The notes beneath the pieces are model-generated. The model had not been told where the DNA came from. It searched no databases and saw only the letters and a list, made by a program, of their open reading frames with translations. A stretch of 64,000 bases of DNA from assembly GCA_009692845.1 (NCBI GenBank), contig SHYK01000004.1:124001-188000 (forward strand), written 5' to 3'. Each line of letters starts with the position of its first letter. Position 1 is the first letter of the stretch. Shown here piece by piece: positions 18,701-26,367 of this stretch. Both the position numbers and the translations under genes were made by a program. Origin of the DNA: Chloroflexota bacterium. GTDB taxonomy: Bacteria; Chloroflexota; UBA6077; SHYK01.

Positions 18701-19525
18701 GGCCAGTTTTCCCTGGCGAATGCGCTGGCCGTAGCGCCCGCGGCGCGCTCCCTGGTGTTGCTAGGCGATCCCCAACAGCTCGATCAGCCGCTTCAGGGGA
18801 CCCACCCCCCCGGTGCGGAGGCATCCGCGCTTGGCCACTTCCTGGGTGCCGAAACCACCATGTCGGCCGACCGCGGGCTTTTCCTCGAGCACACCTGGCG
18901 GATGCACCCGGACATTTGCGCCTTCACCTCAGCGGCCTTTTACGAAGGGCGTCTGGAGTCGCGAGCCAACCTGACCGGCCAGCGGTTGGATGCGCCGTCG
19001 TTGGACGGCTCAGGACTCCGACTGCTCACCATCACCCATCAGGGAAATGACAACTGCTCGGATGAAGAAGCAGCCATCGTGGCCCAGATCGCCCGCGACT
19101 TGGTCGAAGGGCTTGGCGACTGGACCAACCAGCTGGGACGCCGCAGGAAATTGACCTGGGCGGACATCTTGATCGTCGCGCCCTATAACGCGCAGGTGGC
19201 CGCCATCCAGCAGCTGCTGCCCAGCGAGGCGCGGGTGGGCACCGTGGACAAGTTCCAGGGCCAGGAGGCGGCGATCAGCATCTACTCGATGGCCAGCTCG
19301 TCGGCCGATGACGCGCCCCGCGGCATGAGCTTTCTCTACAGCCGCAATCGACTCAACGTCGCCACCTCCCGGGCCCGCTGCCTCACGTTGCTGGTCTGTT
19401 CGCCCAAGCTGCTTCAGGTCCGCGCGCGCACTCCTGAGCAAATCCGGCTCGCCAATGCACTCTGTCAGTTTGCGGAGTATGCAACGATAGTCTCGGCTGT
19501 CTTGTCATCGGAAGCTGACCGCTAG
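15800..19525 (+). CDS. TM0106-family RecB-like nuclease fused to superfamily 1 helicase
   Basis: This is a 1241-residue multidomain protein. Residues about 1-300 hold a PD-(D/E)XK RecB-like nuclease (YEIADTKLAHHVKASALLQICSY near 149-170). Cysteines around 240-250 (HCDVCRW..ECNERR) may bind an FeS cluster as in Cas4/AddB-like nucleases. An RNase H-like exonuclease domain follows (FLDLEGDPFAFDDG near 350; YNRDDVLSTWRLRDWL near 550). A Dna2/Upf1-like helicase comes next, with Walker A QGPPGSGKTFTAARM near 851, Walker B VLFIDEAGQFSLANAL near 962, and VDKFQGQEA plus LNVATSRARCLTLLVCS near 1150-1200. The role is probably DNA or RNA end processing; the substrate is unknown. Three 39-bp repeat units are built into the coding region between the nuclease and helicase parts. 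Confidence 0.9.
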   Translation: MQLIDGRPVYSASDLVGHLECSYLTELERAALDGLTARPHRRDAELDVLQRRGVEHELRYLRELQALGKTVVTIGTGAGGQVPALPDQSQVERHYGTRLRNDAEATRLAMAAGADIIYQATFFDGGWVGHADFLLRVDDPERPSSLGAYHYEIADTKLAHHVKASALLQICSYIDQLEPIQGIRPRVMHVVLGGNPRHTESFRVDDFMAYYRRAKRNFEAAVGPGAPQPVFPLPLAPDPVEHCDVCRWVVECNERRRADDHLSLVAGISRRQRQDLTERGVDTLAALAELALPVDPPPQRTSRAALERVREQARIQAEGRTLGRTLHELLLPVEEDNGLAMLPPPSAGDLFLDLEGDPFAFDDGLDYLFGILEPALGGTDGEPYFHSFWSRDSVGEFSFEGERLAFEQTVDLIMNRLAADPSLHVYHYAPYEPTAFKRLMARHATREAEIDFLLRAGIFVDLYRTVRQGLRASVESYSIKKLEPLYGFNRTVDLRDAGSSIAAFEEWLQAAGSPAREEPRLALALDIPSQQEAGKEWPVPNADQLERILLYNRDDVLSTWRLRDWLEEQRAQLQSAGTVVPRPTFDDGDPSPELAENLKATAEIAERLTDSVPASPEARDPGQQPAGLLAQLLSWHRREEKSFWWLYYHLMDDLTDDERIEAKEPIGGLEFVSVVAENRSNRTYRYRFPAQEHSIDLHSTVRDPLTARSAGKVVALDEMERTIDLRRLKARESEGHPTALIPFERIPTEILRASLLQLGTWVAENGVDPPGRFRAARDLLLRTPPRHASVRAGSLEGPPSLSVRAEALAAPEPLPVRPEALEGPPLQRPGEDVLDAACRLALELNEGVLAIQGPPGSGKTFTAARMIATLLAAGRKVGITANSHKVISNLLSATCRACADLSVEIAAVQKADEGAVCDDPHVTPVSSNAAVLDDLQHGFANVAAGTAWIWARPEMEAAVDVLFIDEAGQFSLANALAVAPAARSLVLLGDPQQLDQPLQGTHPPGAEASALGHFLGAETTMSADRGLFLEHTWRMHPDICAFTSAAFYEGRLESRANLTGQRLDAPSLDGSGLRLLTITHQGNDNCSDEEAAIVAQIARDLVEGLGDWTNQLGRRRKLTWADILIVAPYNAQVAAIQQLLPSEARVGTVDKFQGQEAAISIYSMASSSADDAPRGMSFLYSRNRLNVATSRARCLTLLVCSPKLLQVRARTPEQIRLANALCQFAEYATIVSAVLSSEADR
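18165..18270 (+). repeat. three in-frame REP-like units inside the nuclease/helicase gene
   Basis: Three 28-nt cores start at 18165, 18204 and 18243, an exact 39-nt period. They encode SVRAGSLEGPPSL, SVRAEALAAPEPL and PVRPEALEGPPL. The third core differs by one base from the reverse complement of the intergenic copy at 57961-57988. The units form a Pro/Glu/Ala linker just before the helicase domain. Confidence 0.8.
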
Positions 19526-19637
19526 GCAGACCGACGGCGGGCTCAGCAGCCGGGCCCGAGACCTGGCTCCGGTAGGCCTGGAATTGAAAACAGCGACAAT
19601 CGAGCCGATACTCAGCCCAGATTGAGCCGGGGGTTGC

Positions 19638-20732
19638 ATGACCGAAGCGCGCGCCCACACCTATGACGCCGCTGGCGTGGACACCGAAAGCGCCGAACAC
19701 GGCCTCCAGCGGATCCTGGCCAGGCTTCGCCATACTTGGCCAATCAGCGGGGCGCCCGGCCAGGTGCAGCTTGATTTCGGCTACTTCGCAAACGTCATCG
19801 ACATCGGGGGCATAGGGCTGGCGATCTCTACGGATGGCGTGGGCAGCAAGGTCCTAATCGCCCAAATGATGGACAAGTACGACACCATCGGCATCGACTG
19901 TGTCGCGATGAACGTGAATGACATTCTCTGCGTGGGCGCCACCCCGATCTCTCTGGTGGATTACATTGCCGTCGAAAAGGCCAACCCGGAGCTCCTGGAT
20001 GAGATCTCGAAGGGGCTGGCTGTAGGCGCCGAAACAGCGAGCATTTCCATTACCGGTGGAGAAATTGCCCAGATGGGTGATGTCATCCAGGGTATTCGGC
20101 CCGGATACGCCTTCGATTTGGCCGGCACCGCGGTGGGAAGGGTCGCCCTCGACCGAATCATCGTCGGACGAGACCTCGAGCCAGGCGACGCCATCATTGG
20201 GATCGAGAGCAACGGCATCCACAGCAACGGGCTCAGCCTGGCTCGCAAGGTTCTGTTCGAGGACAACCCATTCGGCGTCCAATCGCGCCTTCCCGAGCTG
20301 TCCCGTCCATTGGGCGAAGAGCTACTCCGCCCAACCCACATCTACGTAAGCGAGATCGTTGACCTGCTCGCGCAGCAGATCCCGGTGAAGGCCATGGCTC
20401 ACATCACTAGCGACGGCCTCTTGAATCTGACCCGAGTGGCTGCCCAGGTGGGCTTCTCAATCGATGAGCTGCCCGAATGCCCGGGAATCTTCGCCGCGAT
20501 TCAGGAATATGGCCACGTGCCGATCGAGGAGATGTTCCAAGTTTACAACATGGGGATTGGCTTCTGCGTGATCGTCCCGGAGGCCAGCGCCGCCCCAACG
20601 ATCGCGACGATCTCCCAGCACGGGAAGCGAGCATTTCGGCTGGGATCGGTGATCCACGACCCCGAGCGGCAGGTCCACCTCCGGCAGCTCGGGCTCATCG
20701 GCCAGGGCAAACACTTCGCGCCTCTCCGCTAA
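19638..20732 (+). CDS. purM: phosphoribosylformylglycinamidine cyclo-ligase (AIR synthetase)
   Basis: PurM closes the imidazole ring of AIR in purine synthesis using ATP. The 364-residue protein contains LAISTDGVGSKVLIAQ, DTIGIDCVAMNVNDILCVGATPISLVDYIA, GLAVGAETASISITGGEIAQMG and VGRVALDRI. Later come GIESNGIHSNGLSLARK, HITSDGLLNLTRV and VYNMGIGFCVIVP. The N-terminal Gly-rich segment is shorter than in E. coli PurM (DFGYFANVIDIGG), a variant seen in several non-proteobacterial lineages. The first Rieske gene begins 26 nt downstream with a good ribosome site, so the two may share a transcript although their functions differ. Confidence 0.92.
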   Translation: MTEARAHTYDAAGVDTESAEHGLQRILARLRHTWPISGAPGQVQLDFGYFANVIDIGGIGLAISTDGVGSKVLIAQMMDKYDTIGIDCVAMNVNDILCVGATPISLVDYIAVEKANPELLDEISKGLAVGAETASISITGGEIAQMGDVIQGIRPGYAFDLAGTAVGRVALDRIIVGRDLEPGDAIIGIESNGIHSNGLSLARKVLFEDNPFGVQSRLPELSRPLGEELLRPTHIYVSEIVDLLAQQIPVKAMAHITSDGLLNLTRVAAQVGFSIDELPECPGIFAAIQEYGHVPIEEMFQVYNMGIGFCVIVPEASAAPTIATISQHGKRAFRLGSVIHDPERQVHLRQLGLIGQGKHFAPLR

Positions 20733-20758
20733 AATTGGCGCGCTGAGGAGGGGCCGGC

Positions 20759-21802
20759 TTGGACGAAGCACAAAACCAGGTACTCCGCCAGGTCGGACCC
20801 GGTACTCCGATGGGGGAATTGCTCCGCCGTTACTGGCACCCGGTCGCCGTGGCCCAGGACCTCGACGAAAAACACCCGGTTCGGCTGGTACGCCTGCTCT
20901 CGGAGAGCCTCGTGCTGTTCCGCGACAAGCTGGGCGGGGTCGGCCTCATGCAGGATAAGTGCCCCCATCAGGGCACCTCGATGCTCTACGGCTTCCCCAC
21001 CAAACGAGGCTTGGCCTGTCCATCTCATGGATGGCTCTTCGAGACCGGTGGGTTCTGCCTCGGGGCAGTCATGGAGCACATCGAGGTTCGCGCCTATACG
21101 GTCCGTGAGCAGGCCGGCCTTTACTGGGCGTATCTGGGACCCAAGCCTGCGCCAGCCCTTCCATTGGATGACGTGCTCGGGGATGACGTGTTGGGGCGCA
21201 CCGACCGGCGGCGGCGCATCACCGTCTATCCCCAGATTTCAACCAATTGGTTCGCGGAGAGCCGCTATGCCCTGGACCCGTGGCGGCTCAGGGGGCACCA
21301 GGTTCCTGAGCTGCTCGGCGATCCTGGCCGCGCGGTGAAGCACGTCTCCTTCAGCCCCGCCGAGTACGGGATCAGCAAAGAAATCGTCCATACGGACGGA
21401 AGCGTGAAGCGGGAGCCGCTCCTGTTCCCCACCCACCTGCGGGCGGGTCCCCTCTGGCTGCTCACTCCGGTCGACGCGACTCAAACCCAGGTCATAACGA
21501 TCGATACGGTCCCCATTGAGGATCGAGGCATTTCGGAAGGGCCAGCGGCCGGATCGGCCGAGCCACCGGAGGTCGTTTATCTGCAATCGCAGGAGCGCGG
21601 CGACGACTGGGACCCCAATGCGCGGTGCAGCTTTTACTCGCCGTGGGGCCGCGCTCTGGGTGCCGACGCGGATCAGCATGAGACTCCCGGCCTCTCCCTA
21701 CTCCAGGATCTCCTCCTTCGCGAGCTCGACCGAGTCGCCCGAGGTGAGGATCCTATCGGCGTCATCCGGGACGTCGATCACCCGCTCGTCCCGACCGAAT
21801 AG
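20759..21802 (+). CDS. Rieske [2Fe-2S] protein with degenerate oxygenase domain (paralogue 1)
   Basis: The N-terminal Rieske domain follows the family opening VGPGTPMGELLRRYWHPV. The cluster ligands C68-P-H70 and C87-P-S-H90 are intact. The overall plan matches phthalate/vanillate-type oxygenases (about 350 residues). In the C-terminal domain, however, the iron-binding helix reads NWFAESRYALDPWRLRGHQ: the Asp remains, but the first His of the D-x2-H-x4-H pattern is Arg and the next His is out of register. Reduction to an electron-transfer or structural role is inference. The tail RELDRVARGEDPIGVIRD is shared with the other three Rieske proteins. TTG start with GAGGAGG upstream. Confidence 0.85.
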   Translation: MDEAQNQVLRQVGPGTPMGELLRRYWHPVAVAQDLDEKHPVRLVRLLSESLVLFRDKLGGVGLMQDKCPHQGTSMLYGFPTKRGLACPSHGWLFETGGFCLGAVMEHIEVRAYTVREQAGLYWAYLGPKPAPALPLDDVLGDDVLGRTDRRRRITVYPQISTNWFAESRYALDPWRLRGHQVPELLGDPGRAVKHVSFSPAEYGISKEIVHTDGSVKREPLLFPTHLRAGPLWLLTPVDATQTQVITIDTVPIEDRGISEGPAAGSAEPPEVVYLQSQERGDDWDPNARCSFYSPWGRALGADADQHETPGLSLLQDLLLRELDRVARGEDPIGVIRDVDHPLVPTE

Positions 21803-21876
21803 TCTTGACGAAGGGCCGGCCGCGCTTCGCCGCCGCGTGCTAGCGAGTCGGCCGACCACGCCGATCCCTTAGCGCG

Positions 21877-22110
21877 TTAAGGCTCTTCCTCAGCATCCTC
21901 CTCGTCGTCGAGGTCATCAGGGATGCCGCCGGCCAGACCGAACAGCAGCCACTGTTCGAGCTCTGCTTGGAGCGATTCCTGGCATTCTTCCAGGGTGTCC
22001 GCTTCAACCGCTGCCACTTCCATGCCGGGCACCTCGCCGACATAGGTGCCGTCGCTCCGCTGCTCGAAGTGCGCCTGCTCCATAAGCTGCTGCACGAAGT
22101 CGCTGATCAT
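21877..22110 (-). CDS. HicB-like small protein
   Basis: This 77-residue protein has the HicB-type partial RNase H-like fold: AHFEQRSDGTYVGEVPGMEVAAVEADTLEECQESLQAELEQWLLFGL, then a very acidic tail DDLDDEEDAEEEP. There is no DNA-binding domain and no adjacent HicA toxin, so it is either an orphan antitoxin or one of the many HicB-like proteins of unknown role. I prefer the ATG at 22110 over the ORF-track start at 22140, because GGTAGGG precedes it. It lies antisense between two Rieske genes and interrupts an otherwise co-directional block. Confidence 0.7.
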   Translation of the reverse strand: MISDFVQQLMEQAHFEQRSDGTYVGEVPGMEVAAVEADTLEECQESLQAELEQWLLFGLAGGIPDDLDDEEDAEEEP

Positions 22111-22229
22111 TGTCCCTACCGCCAATCGCTCGCCAAGCATAGCAATAATCGCTACCCATAGAATGGATGGTTCTGGTATGCTTCACACCGTTAGGCGACC
22201 TAATTAAAAGCGTTGGCATGGAGATAAGA

Positions 22230-23378
22230 GTGGTCCTGGCTTCCCAGCAGGACTTGACCCGGGTCGGGCCCGGAACCCCAGCGGGTGAGCTTCTGCGCCG
22301 GTATTGGCTGCCGATCGCCCCCGCCAGCGAGATGACCGAAGAAAACCCGATCAAGGCCCTCCACGTGTTGGGTGAAGGTCTGGCGATGTTCCGGGACAAA
22401 TCCGGGCGCATCGGCTTGATGCAAGAACGCTGCACCCATCACGCAGTCATGATGTACAACGGCCACGTCGAGTCGGACAGCCTCGCTTGTCCGCTTCACG
22501 CCTGGCGGTTTGATCTCGAAGGTAATTGTTTCGTCATCGCCTACCGCGAAAAAGTCTACCCCATCGCCTGGGCCAACGCGGTCGCCTACCCGGTGAAGCG
22601 CTACGCGGGAATGCTATGGGCCTACATGGGTCCTCGCCCGGCCCCGGAGTTCCCCCGCTACGAGGTGCTCGACCGCACCGACGGTCGACGCCGGATTACC
22701 GTCCACCCCAGCCGGAAACGGAATTGGCTGGACTTGGTGGAGGATGCTCTGCAATCGGAAGCTGGCGAATCGGACGGCGCTTCGACTAACTTTTCGCTCG
22801 CCTCGGATGGAATCGTAAGGGAGGGCAACCTCGAGAACGACCCCGCTTCGGGTCAAAAGCTGATCTTCCCCGTCGCCTTCGAGACCGACCGTTCGCTTTG
22901 CTTGCGGACCCCCATAGATGACGCGCACACCTGGGAGGTGATCGTAGAGTTCATTCCCGACTCGGAGCCCATGTCGGTTGATCCAGCCAACGAAGAGCCG
23001 GAGGTCGTTTACGGCCAGCCCGACGCGGCCGAAGACCCGAACGCGGCATTGCGGGGATTCTTCTTCGGGACGGCGGAAATGAAGCCCCCCGAAGTAATAA
23101 AGATGTCGGATGAGATCAAAAAGGTTGCGATGGGCGGGTTCTTTTTCGATAGTCCCGCCGAGAAGCCGGGCGGATTTTTCTTCGATACGCCCGCGTCAGC
23201 CCTTCCCGTGGAGCCAGAGCGCTACGCGCCGCCTCAGCAGCATTCAGAAGATGGGGTGGCCCTGTTCGAGGCACTGCTCCACCACGAGATTCAGCAGATG
23301 CAGGAGGGCGCAAATCCAATGGGAATCGTCCGCGAGGAGCAAGAAACCCCGGTTGAAGCCGGTTCGGCGCAAAGCTGA
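22230..23378 (+). CDS. Rieske [2Fe-2S] protein with degenerate oxygenase domain (paralogue 2)
   Basis: This 382-residue paralogue has an intact cluster site, C68-T-H70 and C87-P-L-H90. The iron-site helix is replaced by NWLDLVEDALQSEAGESDG, with no His at all. I place the start at GTG 22230 (GGAG 6 nt upstream), because the ligand positions then match paralogue 1 exactly; the upstream ATG at 22218 is the alternative. Near the C-terminus is a unique stretch with three GFFF(G/D) units (RGFFFGTAEMK, GGFFFDSPAEK, GGFFFDTPASA). It ends with the shared NPMGIVREEQE-type tail. Its stop overlaps the next start (TGATG), so paralogues 2 and 3 are translationally coupled. Confidence 0.85.
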   Translation: MVLASQQDLTRVGPGTPAGELLRRYWLPIAPASEMTEENPIKALHVLGEGLAMFRDKSGRIGLMQERCTHHAVMMYNGHVESDSLACPLHAWRFDLEGNCFVIAYREKVYPIAWANAVAYPVKRYAGMLWAYMGPRPAPEFPRYEVLDRTDGRRRITVHPSRKRNWLDLVEDALQSEAGESDGASTNFSLASDGIVREGNLENDPASGQKLIFPVAFETDRSLCLRTPIDDAHTWEVIVEFIPDSEPMSVDPANEEPEVVYGQPDAAEDPNAALRGFFFGTAEMKPPEVIKMSDEIKKVAMGGFFFDSPAEKPGGFFFDTPASALPVEPERYAPPQQHSEDGVALFEALLHHEIQQMQEGANPMGIVREEQETPVEAGSAQS

Positions 23379-24463
23379 TGACTGCCGCCGATCCGGAAGC
23401 CGCCCTCCGTCACGCCATTGCCGAACAGATGGGCGTCACTGATGGTGAGGTTACCCTCACCTCGGAAGCCACCGAAGCAACCGCGCACGACATCGTGCTG
23501 GGACGCACTGGCCCGGGGACTCCGTGTGGCGACCTGCTCCGTCGCTACTGGTACCCGATCGCCCTGGTGCGTGATCTCACCGAAGAGCGCCCAATCAAAG
23601 CCGTTCGCATCCTGTCTGAGACCCTTGTCCTCTTCAAAGATGGGACAGGTAAGGTCGGGCTCATGCAGGACCGCTGCACCCACGTGGGCGGCCCCATGAT
23701 CTACGGCTGGATCGACCCCAAAGGGCTCGGCTGCGGATTCCACGATTGGGTCTTCGATACCGAGGGCAATTGCTTCTTCAAGTTTTACAACCGCTACATT
23801 CCTCGGCCATGGGCGAAAGCCAAAGCCTACCCGGTTCAGCAGTACGCCGGGATTTACTGGACCTACGTCGGCCCCGAGCCGATTCCCGCCCTGCCCAGGT
23901 ACGATATTCTGGCGCGCACCGACGGCACCCGAAGAATCACCGCCTACCCCGAAATCCAGGCCAACTGGCTCGCGGACGGGATCGGCGACGCTTCCGTCCC
24001 GCCAATTTCGGCTGACCAGACCGAATCGACCCAATTTGCATTGACCACCTACGGAATCACGAAGCGTACGGTCAGCCGGACCGGTGAGATCGACGAGCAG
24101 GCGCTGATCCTGCCGACCCATCTCCGCACCGACGCCCTCTGGCTGCGAACTCCGATGGACGATGGCCACATCTGGCAGGTTCGCGTCGATTTCGTCCCGG
24201 GCCCGGAGAGTGGAATCGACCCCGCCGAGGAGACACCCGAAGTCGCCGACGACGAGTCGCACCACGCCGATGCGGCAACGATCCCGCCCTTTGTGAGCCT
24301 GGACTCGTGGGGAAGCGGGGGAGGCCCGAATGCCGACCGCGGGCAGGTCCTATTGCGCGCCTTGCTCTTGCAGGACCTACATCGGGTCCATCAGGGTCTC
24401 GATCCCCTGGGCACCGTCCGTAATCCCGAGCACGCGATTATCAACACCAAGCTAAATAGCTAA
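23378..24463 (+). CDS. Rieske [2Fe-2S] protein with degenerate oxygenase domain (paralogue 3)
   Basis: This 361-residue paralogue has a 40-residue N-terminal extension before the family opening TGPGTPCGDLLRRYWYPIAL. The cluster ligands C100-T-H102 and C119-G-F-H122 are intact. The iron-site helix is replaced by NWLADGIGDASVPPISADQ, which has no His. The beta-sheet core (PTHLRTDALWLRTPMDDGHIWQV) and the tail LLLQDLHRVHQGLDPLGTVRN are kept. The fold is therefore preserved while the catalytic iron site is gone. Coupling by TGATG to paralogue 2 suggests a fixed stoichiometry, perhaps a heteromer (inference). The MFS gene follows after 51 nt. Confidence 0.85.
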   Translation: MTAADPEAALRHAIAEQMGVTDGEVTLTSEATEATAHDIVLGRTGPGTPCGDLLRRYWYPIALVRDLTEERPIKAVRILSETLVLFKDGTGKVGLMQDRCTHVGGPMIYGWIDPKGLGCGFHDWVFDTEGNCFFKFYNRYIPRPWAKAKAYPVQQYAGIYWTYVGPEPIPALPRYDILARTDGTRRITAYPEIQANWLADGIGDASVPPISADQTESTQFALTTYGITKRTVSRTGEIDEQALILPTHLRTDALWLRTPMDDGHIWQVRVDFVPGPESGIDPAEETPEVADDESHHADAATIPPFVSLDSWGSGGGPNADRGQVLLRALLLQDLHRVHQGLDPLGTVRNPEHAIINTKLNS

Positions 24464-24514
24464 CCAAGCTATTTCAGTGTCGTCAGCCAGCCCGTATGGT
24501 GGACGACGAAGCTA

Positions 24515-25780
24515 GTGGACGAGCCCAGCCGGGGGCTGCGACGTGCTTTCGTCGCCCTCCAGTATCGCGACTTTCGGCTGCTTTTCATCTCCCAGGTGGT
24601 CACCGGGATCGGCGGCGATTTCCTGAATTTCTCCAACGCCTGGCAGATCTACGCCATGACCGGCTCGGCCCTGGCGCTTGGCCTAACCGGGGTAGCACGC
24701 GCGGTGCCGGTCATCCTGTTTTCGCTCGTGGGCGGCGTGATTGCCGACCGCTTCGACCGACGCAAGATCATCATCGTTTCGGAGGTGGCCGCAGGAGCAT
24801 TGGCCCTCGCCCTGTCATTCCTGACGCTTTTCGCGTTCATCCAGGTCTGGCACATCTACCTGGCGGTCTTCCTCAACAACACTTTGAGCGCGGCAGCTAC
24901 CCCTGCTCGGCGGGCGGTGGTGGCCACGATCGTGCCGCGCCATCACCTGATGAATGCGATGTCGCTGACCACCTTCGCCAGTCAAACCGAGCGCATTGGC
25001 GCACCGGCGCTGGCCGGACTCCTGGTCGCCCTTGTCGGCACGCCGCTCACGTACGCACTAGAAGGACTCGCGCAGCTGATCAACGCCGCCACTCTGCTTC
25101 GGGTCTCCGCAAATCTGGCGCCCGCCCGCCGCCAGGGCTCGCCGGTTCGGGACCTCATCGAGGGCCTCGCCTTCGTCCGCGTCCACTCGATCATACTGGT
25201 GATGATGCTCATGGACACCGCGGCGAACCTGGTGGGCAATTACGTGGTGGTACTACCGTTGCTAGCCGACCATTTTGAGGTGGGCGCGGTCGGTTTCGGA
25301 CTGTTCGGCTCAGCCAGCGCGGTGGGGAGGGTGGTGGGATCGACAACCCTGCTTTCCCTGGGAAATTTCCGCTACAAGGGCCTGCTCATCGGCGGCGCCT
25401 TCCTCGGCTATGCCGTCTTTCTCGCGCTGCTCGGCCTGGCCCCCTGGTTCGCCCTGGCGCTCATCGCGGTAGGCGGCCTCGGGATGTGCGACACCGTGCA
25501 GGCGCAAACCCGCAACGTGCTGATCCAGCTTCTCACACCCGACGACCTACGCGGACGGGTTTCGTCATTCCAGTCCATGCTGCAACAAGGAGGGCCGGCC
25601 CTGGGCCAGGGAGTCCTGGGCGCCGGCGCCATGATCATCGGAGTGCCGATGGTCCTGGTCGGAGGCGCCATTATCTGTGGCACGATCAATCTCGGGATTC
25701 TCCTGGGCCGCAAGGACCTCCGGTCGCCGTACCTGGGAGCGGAGCGAGCCTCAACCGAAACGGCCGGCGCCGCGCGTTGA
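24515..25780 (+). CDS. MFS transporter, EntS-like exporter group
   Basis: This is a 421-residue, 12-helix membrane protein of the MFS_3/EntS-type group. It begins YRDFRLLFISQVVTGIGGDFLNF and has the motif A-like loop GGVIADRFDRRKIII between helices 2 and 3. A second copy of the loop falls in the C-half. NTLSAAATPARRAVVATIVP is the typical helix 4 segment of this group. Related proteins export siderophores, drugs or small metabolites; the cargo is unknown. The GTG start has only a weak ribosome site. The Nudix gene overlaps its stop by 4 nt (TTGA). Confidence 0.85.
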   Translation: MDEPSRGLRRAFVALQYRDFRLLFISQVVTGIGGDFLNFSNAWQIYAMTGSALALGLTGVARAVPVILFSLVGGVIADRFDRRKIIIVSEVAAGALALALSFLTLFAFIQVWHIYLAVFLNNTLSAAATPARRAVVATIVPRHHLMNAMSLTTFASQTERIGAPALAGLLVALVGTPLTYALEGLAQLINAATLLRVSANLAPARRQGSPVRDLIEGLAFVRVHSIILVMMLMDTAANLVGNYVVVLPLLADHFEVGAVGFGLFGSASAVGRVVGSTTLLSLGNFRYKGLLIGGAFLGYAVFLALLGLAPWFALALIAVGGLGMCDTVQAQTRNVLIQLLTPDDLRGRVSSFQSMLQQGGPALGQGVLGAGAMIIGVPMVLVGGAIICGTINLGILLGRKDLRSPYLGAERASTETAGAAR

Positions 25781-26244
25781 ACACACCAGCCGCCTCGGAG
25801 CCTGAGCCAATCCGAATTCCGACCCATTACACGGATGGGGAATTTCGGGGGAAGAAGCGCGCTCTGTTCGCGGCGGCCGCGCTCCTATTCATCGTTGATC
25901 AGAATGAACGGTTGTTGCTGCTTTCAAGTGACCGCCAGTCCGGAAGCTGGCGCGTGCCCTCTGGTTCAGTCGAGGCCGTCGAGACGGTCCTCGGGGCTGC
26001 CCGTCGAGAGGTAGCCGAAGAGCTAGGCTCGGCCGTAGTTGTCCGTCCTCTGGGAACGGTTCACTCTTTCACGTACCTAATCCCGAGCATCGGGTACATG
26101 GTGGATGTCTGCTATCTCCTAGCCTATGAGGGCGGCGAAATCGAGCCAGGCGATGATGAAGCAGGCAGCGCCTTCCGTTGGTGGACGCTCGATGAGCTGA
26201 GCCACAATGACGTGCTGATCGGCGTGCCGACCGACCAGAAATGA
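25777..26244 (+). CDS. Nudix hydrolase
   Basis: This 155-residue protein contains a perfect Nudix box, GSVEAVETVLGAARREVAEELG (Gx5Ex7REVxEExG), which binds the catalytic metal. The core begins RALFAAAALLFIVDQNERLLLLSSDRQSGSWRVPSG. Nudix enzymes cleave nucleoside diphosphates linked to another group; the substrate here is unknown. The ORF-track ORF starts at 25486 inside the MFS gene. I chose the TTG at 25777, which overlaps the MFS stop as TTGA and gives a normal-length protein. Confidence 0.88.
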   Translation: MNTPAASEPEPIRIPTHYTDGEFRGKKRALFAAAALLFIVDQNERLLLLSSDRQSGSWRVPSGSVEAVETVLGAARREVAEELGSAVVVRPLGTVHSFTYLIPSIGYMVDVCYLLAYEGGEIEPGDDEAGSAFRWWTLDELSHNDVLIGVPTDQK

Positions 26245-26247
26245 CTA

Positions 26248-26340
26248 ATGACCCGCGCCGTCGAGCTCTTCCGCATCTGGAAGGATCAGAATATCGAGCT
26301 GCAACCTGGCCCAGGCTCGCCAAGCTTCTCCTCACGCTGA
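26248..26340 (+). CDS. short ORF of unknown function (30 residues)
   Basis: A 30-codon ORF starts 4 nt after the Nudix stop and encodes AVELFRIWKDQNIELQPGPG. This is reminiscent of the first helix of SMI1/KNR4-like immunity-type domains, but it is far too short for the domain. It may be a truncated gene or chance. No ribosome site is evident. Confidence 0.2.
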   Translation: MTRAVELFRIWKDQNIELQPGPGSPSFSSR

Positions 26341-26367
26341 TCCCAAGGCCGATCCAGAAAGGAACCC

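Noticed and set aside
20759-24463. the three Rieske genes as ordinary ring-hydroxylating dioxygenases
   Set aside because: The mononuclear-iron ligand motif is missing in all three, so the usual product name would mislead.
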